34,999 nt of DNA from an uncultured Propionivibrio sp. (GTDB taxonomy: Bacteria > Pseudomonadota > Gammaproteobacteria > Burkholderiales > Rhodocyclaceae): NCBI GenBank assembly GCA_938040985.1, contig CALHZD010000131.1, positions 1-34,999 on the forward strand, written 5' to 3'. A program made the translations under genes and the position numbers. Numbering within the stretch: the stretch's first letter is position 1; each line of letters begins with the position of its first letter. The notes beneath the pieces are model-generated. The model saw nothing but the letters and a program-made list of their open reading frames with translations, did no database searches and had not been told where the DNA came from. Of this stretch, positions 33,494 through 34,999 are shown piece by piece.

Positions 33494-34891
33494 GTGCAAG
33501 TGCCGTTGTTGAATATGAGATCGGGAGAAGCCGTGCTGATTGCCGTCATCGCAGTTGCCGCGATGAGCGTGACCATGATCGGTTTTGGCTGGGTGCCGCA
33601 TTTGTCCATTATTCTGGTGCTGTGTGCATTGCTGGCCTTGGGGCGGTGCAAGGGCTTGAGCTTCCGGCAGATGCAGCAAGGCATGGCCAGCGGCGTGATG
33701 TCCGGAATCGGCGCCATTTATCTGTTTTTTTTCATCGGCCTGCTGGTGTCGGCCTTGATGATGTCCGGCGCCATTCCTACGCTGATGTACTACGGGCTGG
33801 ACGCCATCTCTCCCAGGTTCTTTTATGTCTCGGCATTTGCGCTGTCGTCGGTCGTGGGCGTGGCGATTGGCAGCAGCCTGACAACCTGCGCCACGGTGGG
33901 GGTGGCGTTCATCGGCATGGGCGCGGCATTTGACGCTAACCCGGCCATCGTTGCCGGGGCGGTGGTTTCCGGGGCGTTTTTCGGCGATAAGATGTCGCCG
34001 CTGTCGGATACCACGGCCATTGCCGCGTCGGTAGTGGGCATCGATCTGTTCGACCATATCCGCAACATGATGTACACCACCGTGCCGGCCTGGCTGATCA
34101 CGGTATTGCTGTTGTGGCTTTTGCCCGGGCATATGAAGAACGCCGATCTGGCGGATATCGAAATGTTCAAAACCTGGCTGCTGTCCAGCGGACTGGTACG
34201 CGGGGTTGCGCTGCTGCCTTTTGCCGTGCTGCTCGTTCTGGCGATGCGTAAGGTGGCGACGATTTACACGATCGTGATTACCATCGCCGTGGCTTTGTTC
34301 ATTACCTACCTGTACAGCAGCCCCAGTATCGGGCAGTTGGGCGGCTGGTTTTTCAAGGGGTACGCTCCCGCCGAGGGCGTCGATCTGGGGGAGGTGAGCA
34401 AACTGGTGACGCGCGGCGGCATTGAAAGCATGTTTTTTACCCAGACAATTGTCATTCTGGCGCTGAGCCTGGGCGGGTTGTTGAGCGCGCTGGGCATCTT
34501 GCCCGCCTTGCTGGCGGGGGTGAGCCATATGCTGACCAATGCTGCGCGCGCCACCTTGAGCGTCGCCGCGACCTCGCTCGGGGTGAACGTGCTGATCGGC
34601 GAGCAGTACCTGAGCCTGTTGCTGGCGGGTCAGACATTCCGCCCCGTCTATGAACGCCTTGGCCTGCACCCGCGCAACATTGCGCGCACCGTGGAGGATG
34701 CGGGCACCGTCATCAATCCGCTGGTGCCCTGGGGCGTCTGCGGCGTCTTTATCAGCGGCGTGCTGGGCGTGCCGGTGCTGCATTACCTGCCCTATGCCTT
34801 CTTCTGCTACCTGTGCCTGTTTTTGACGCTGGTTTTCGGATTGACCGGCAAAACCCTCAGCAAGGCTGATGCCGCCGCAGGCGGGACGTAA
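33494..34891 (+). CDS. nhaC: NhaC-family Na+/H+ antiporter
   Basis: This is a 465-residue inner-membrane protein with about 11-12 hydrophobic segments. The diagnostic motif FFGDKMSPLSDTT lies at 162-174, and the C-terminal NhaC region AGTVINPLVPWGVCG is near 410. The family exchanges sodium for protons; some members exchange malate and lactate with ions (MleN type), so the substrate is not certain. GTG 33494 follows GGGAGGA closely; GTG 33500, two codons later, has better spacing. There is no neighbour in the same operon. Codon use seems a little less uniform than in the dcw genes, which hints at, but does not show, separate acquisition. Confidence 0.9.
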   Translation: MQVPLLNMRSGEAVLIAVIAVAAMSVTMIGFGWVPHLSIILVLCALLALGRCKGLSFRQMQQGMASGVMSGIGAIYLFFFIGLLVSALMMSGAIPTLMYYGLDAISPRFFYVSAFALSSVVGVAIGSSLTTCATVGVAFIGMGAAFDANPAIVAGAVVSGAFFGDKMSPLSDTTAIAASVVGIDLFDHIRNMMYTTVPAWLITVLLLWLLPGHMKNADLADIEMFKTWLLSSGLVRGVALLPFAVLLVLAMRKVATIYTIVITIAVALFITYLYSSPSIGQLGGWFFKGYAPAEGVDLGEVSKLVTRGGIESMFFTQTIVILALSLGGLLSALGILPALLAGVSHMLTNAARATLSVAATSLGVNVLIGEQYLSLLLAGQTFRPVYERLGLHPRNIARTVEDAGTVINPLVPWGVCGVFISGVLGVPVLHYLPYAFFCYLCLFLTLVFGLTGKTLSKADAAAGGT

Positions 34892-34920
34892 CCGGAATGG
34901 AGCGCAAGTCCGCGCGGGTC

Positions 34921-34991
34921 GGGCATCTCCAAGCAGGCGCCCGAAAGCCCTTATAAATAGGGCGTTTCCGAAGGGGCGCCCGGAGAATCCC
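34921..34991. repeat. Palindromic intergenic repeat, right copy, downstream of nhaC
   Basis: Nested inverted arms are visible. GGGCATCTCC (34921-34930) pairs with GGAGAATCCC (34982-34991) with two mismatches. GGCGCC at 34936-34941 pairs with GGCGCC at 34975-34980. CCCT (34948-34951) pairs with AGGG (34959-34962) around TATAAAT. Positions 34935-34970, reverse-complemented, match 5-40 of the window at 27 of 36 bases. It lacks a T run but may act as a strong stem after nhaC. It looks like a REP/MITE-type element of unnamed family. Confidence 0.55.
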
Positions 34992-34999
34992 TGTTTACG

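Noticed and set aside
33234..33512. TTG-started 92-codon frame upstream of nhaC
   Set aside because: It overlaps the nhaC start in another frame, lacks a ribosome site and shows no family features.
33242..34783. 513-codon frame antisense to nhaC
   Set aside because: It has extreme His/Gln/Arg composition and no domain, while the + strand encodes a clear NhaC transporter.
1..34999. CRISPR arrays, tRNA or rRNA genes, insertion sequences, prophage genes, toxin-antitoxin pairs
   Set aside because: I looked for regularly spaced repeats, cloverleaf ends with a CCA-type acceptor, transposase motifs and phage genes on both strands and found none that I could support.

Overview
This window is chromosomal DNA from a GC-rich Gram-negative bacterium. 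It is most likely a betaproteobacterium, and the gene order suits the Rhodocyclales and relatives; that placement is an inference from gene order and protein style, not a database match. Almost everything is housekeeping. I see no phage, insertion sequence, CRISPR array, tRNA or rRNA gene, and no obvious defence or biosynthetic island.

Positions 278-17331 hold a complete division and cell wall (dcw) cluster on the + strand: mraZ, rsmH, ftsL, ftsI, murE, murF, mraY, murD, ftsW, murG, murC, ddlB, ftsQ, ftsA, ftsZ. Most neighbours overlap by a few bases (ATGA, GTGA, TGATG or TAATG junctions), so the block reads as one translationally coupled unit. A triple 10-bp repeat ahead of mraZ looks like the MraZ operator. 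MurE, MurF, MurD and MurC build the UDP-MurNAc-pentapeptide, with D-Ala-D-Ala from DdlB. MraY and MurG make lipid II. FtsW and FtsI polymerise and cross-link it at the septum under control of FtsQ, FtsL, FtsA and FtsZ. No murB lies in the cluster.

Positions 17484-24559 carry lpxC (lipid A), a 62-residue membrane protein of unknown role, dciA on the - strand (helicase loader family, DUF721), an M23 LytM-type peptidase, secA and argJ. The order lpxC - dciA - M23 - secA also occurs in Pseudomonas.

Positions 24887-30132 are a - strand operon read ribF, ileS, lspA, ispH: FAD synthesis, Ile-tRNA synthetase, lipoprotein signal peptidase and the last step of the MEP isoprenoid pathway. Upstream of it, also on the - strand, is a cyclic-di-GMP pair: an EAL phosphodiesterase with a degenerate GGDEF half, and a DUF3391/HD-GYP protein whose HD motif is altered to QD. 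A small unrecognised ORF overlaps the start of the HD-GYP gene.

Positions 33494-34891 encode an NhaC-type Na+/H+ antiporter on the + strand. It is followed by a palindromic repeat whose reverse complement resembles the first 40 bases of the window. The less ordinary points are this repeat pair, the altered HD-GYP centre with its coupled small ORF, the tandem-repeat tail of MurF, the murC-ddlB junction and several unexplained dyad symmetries.
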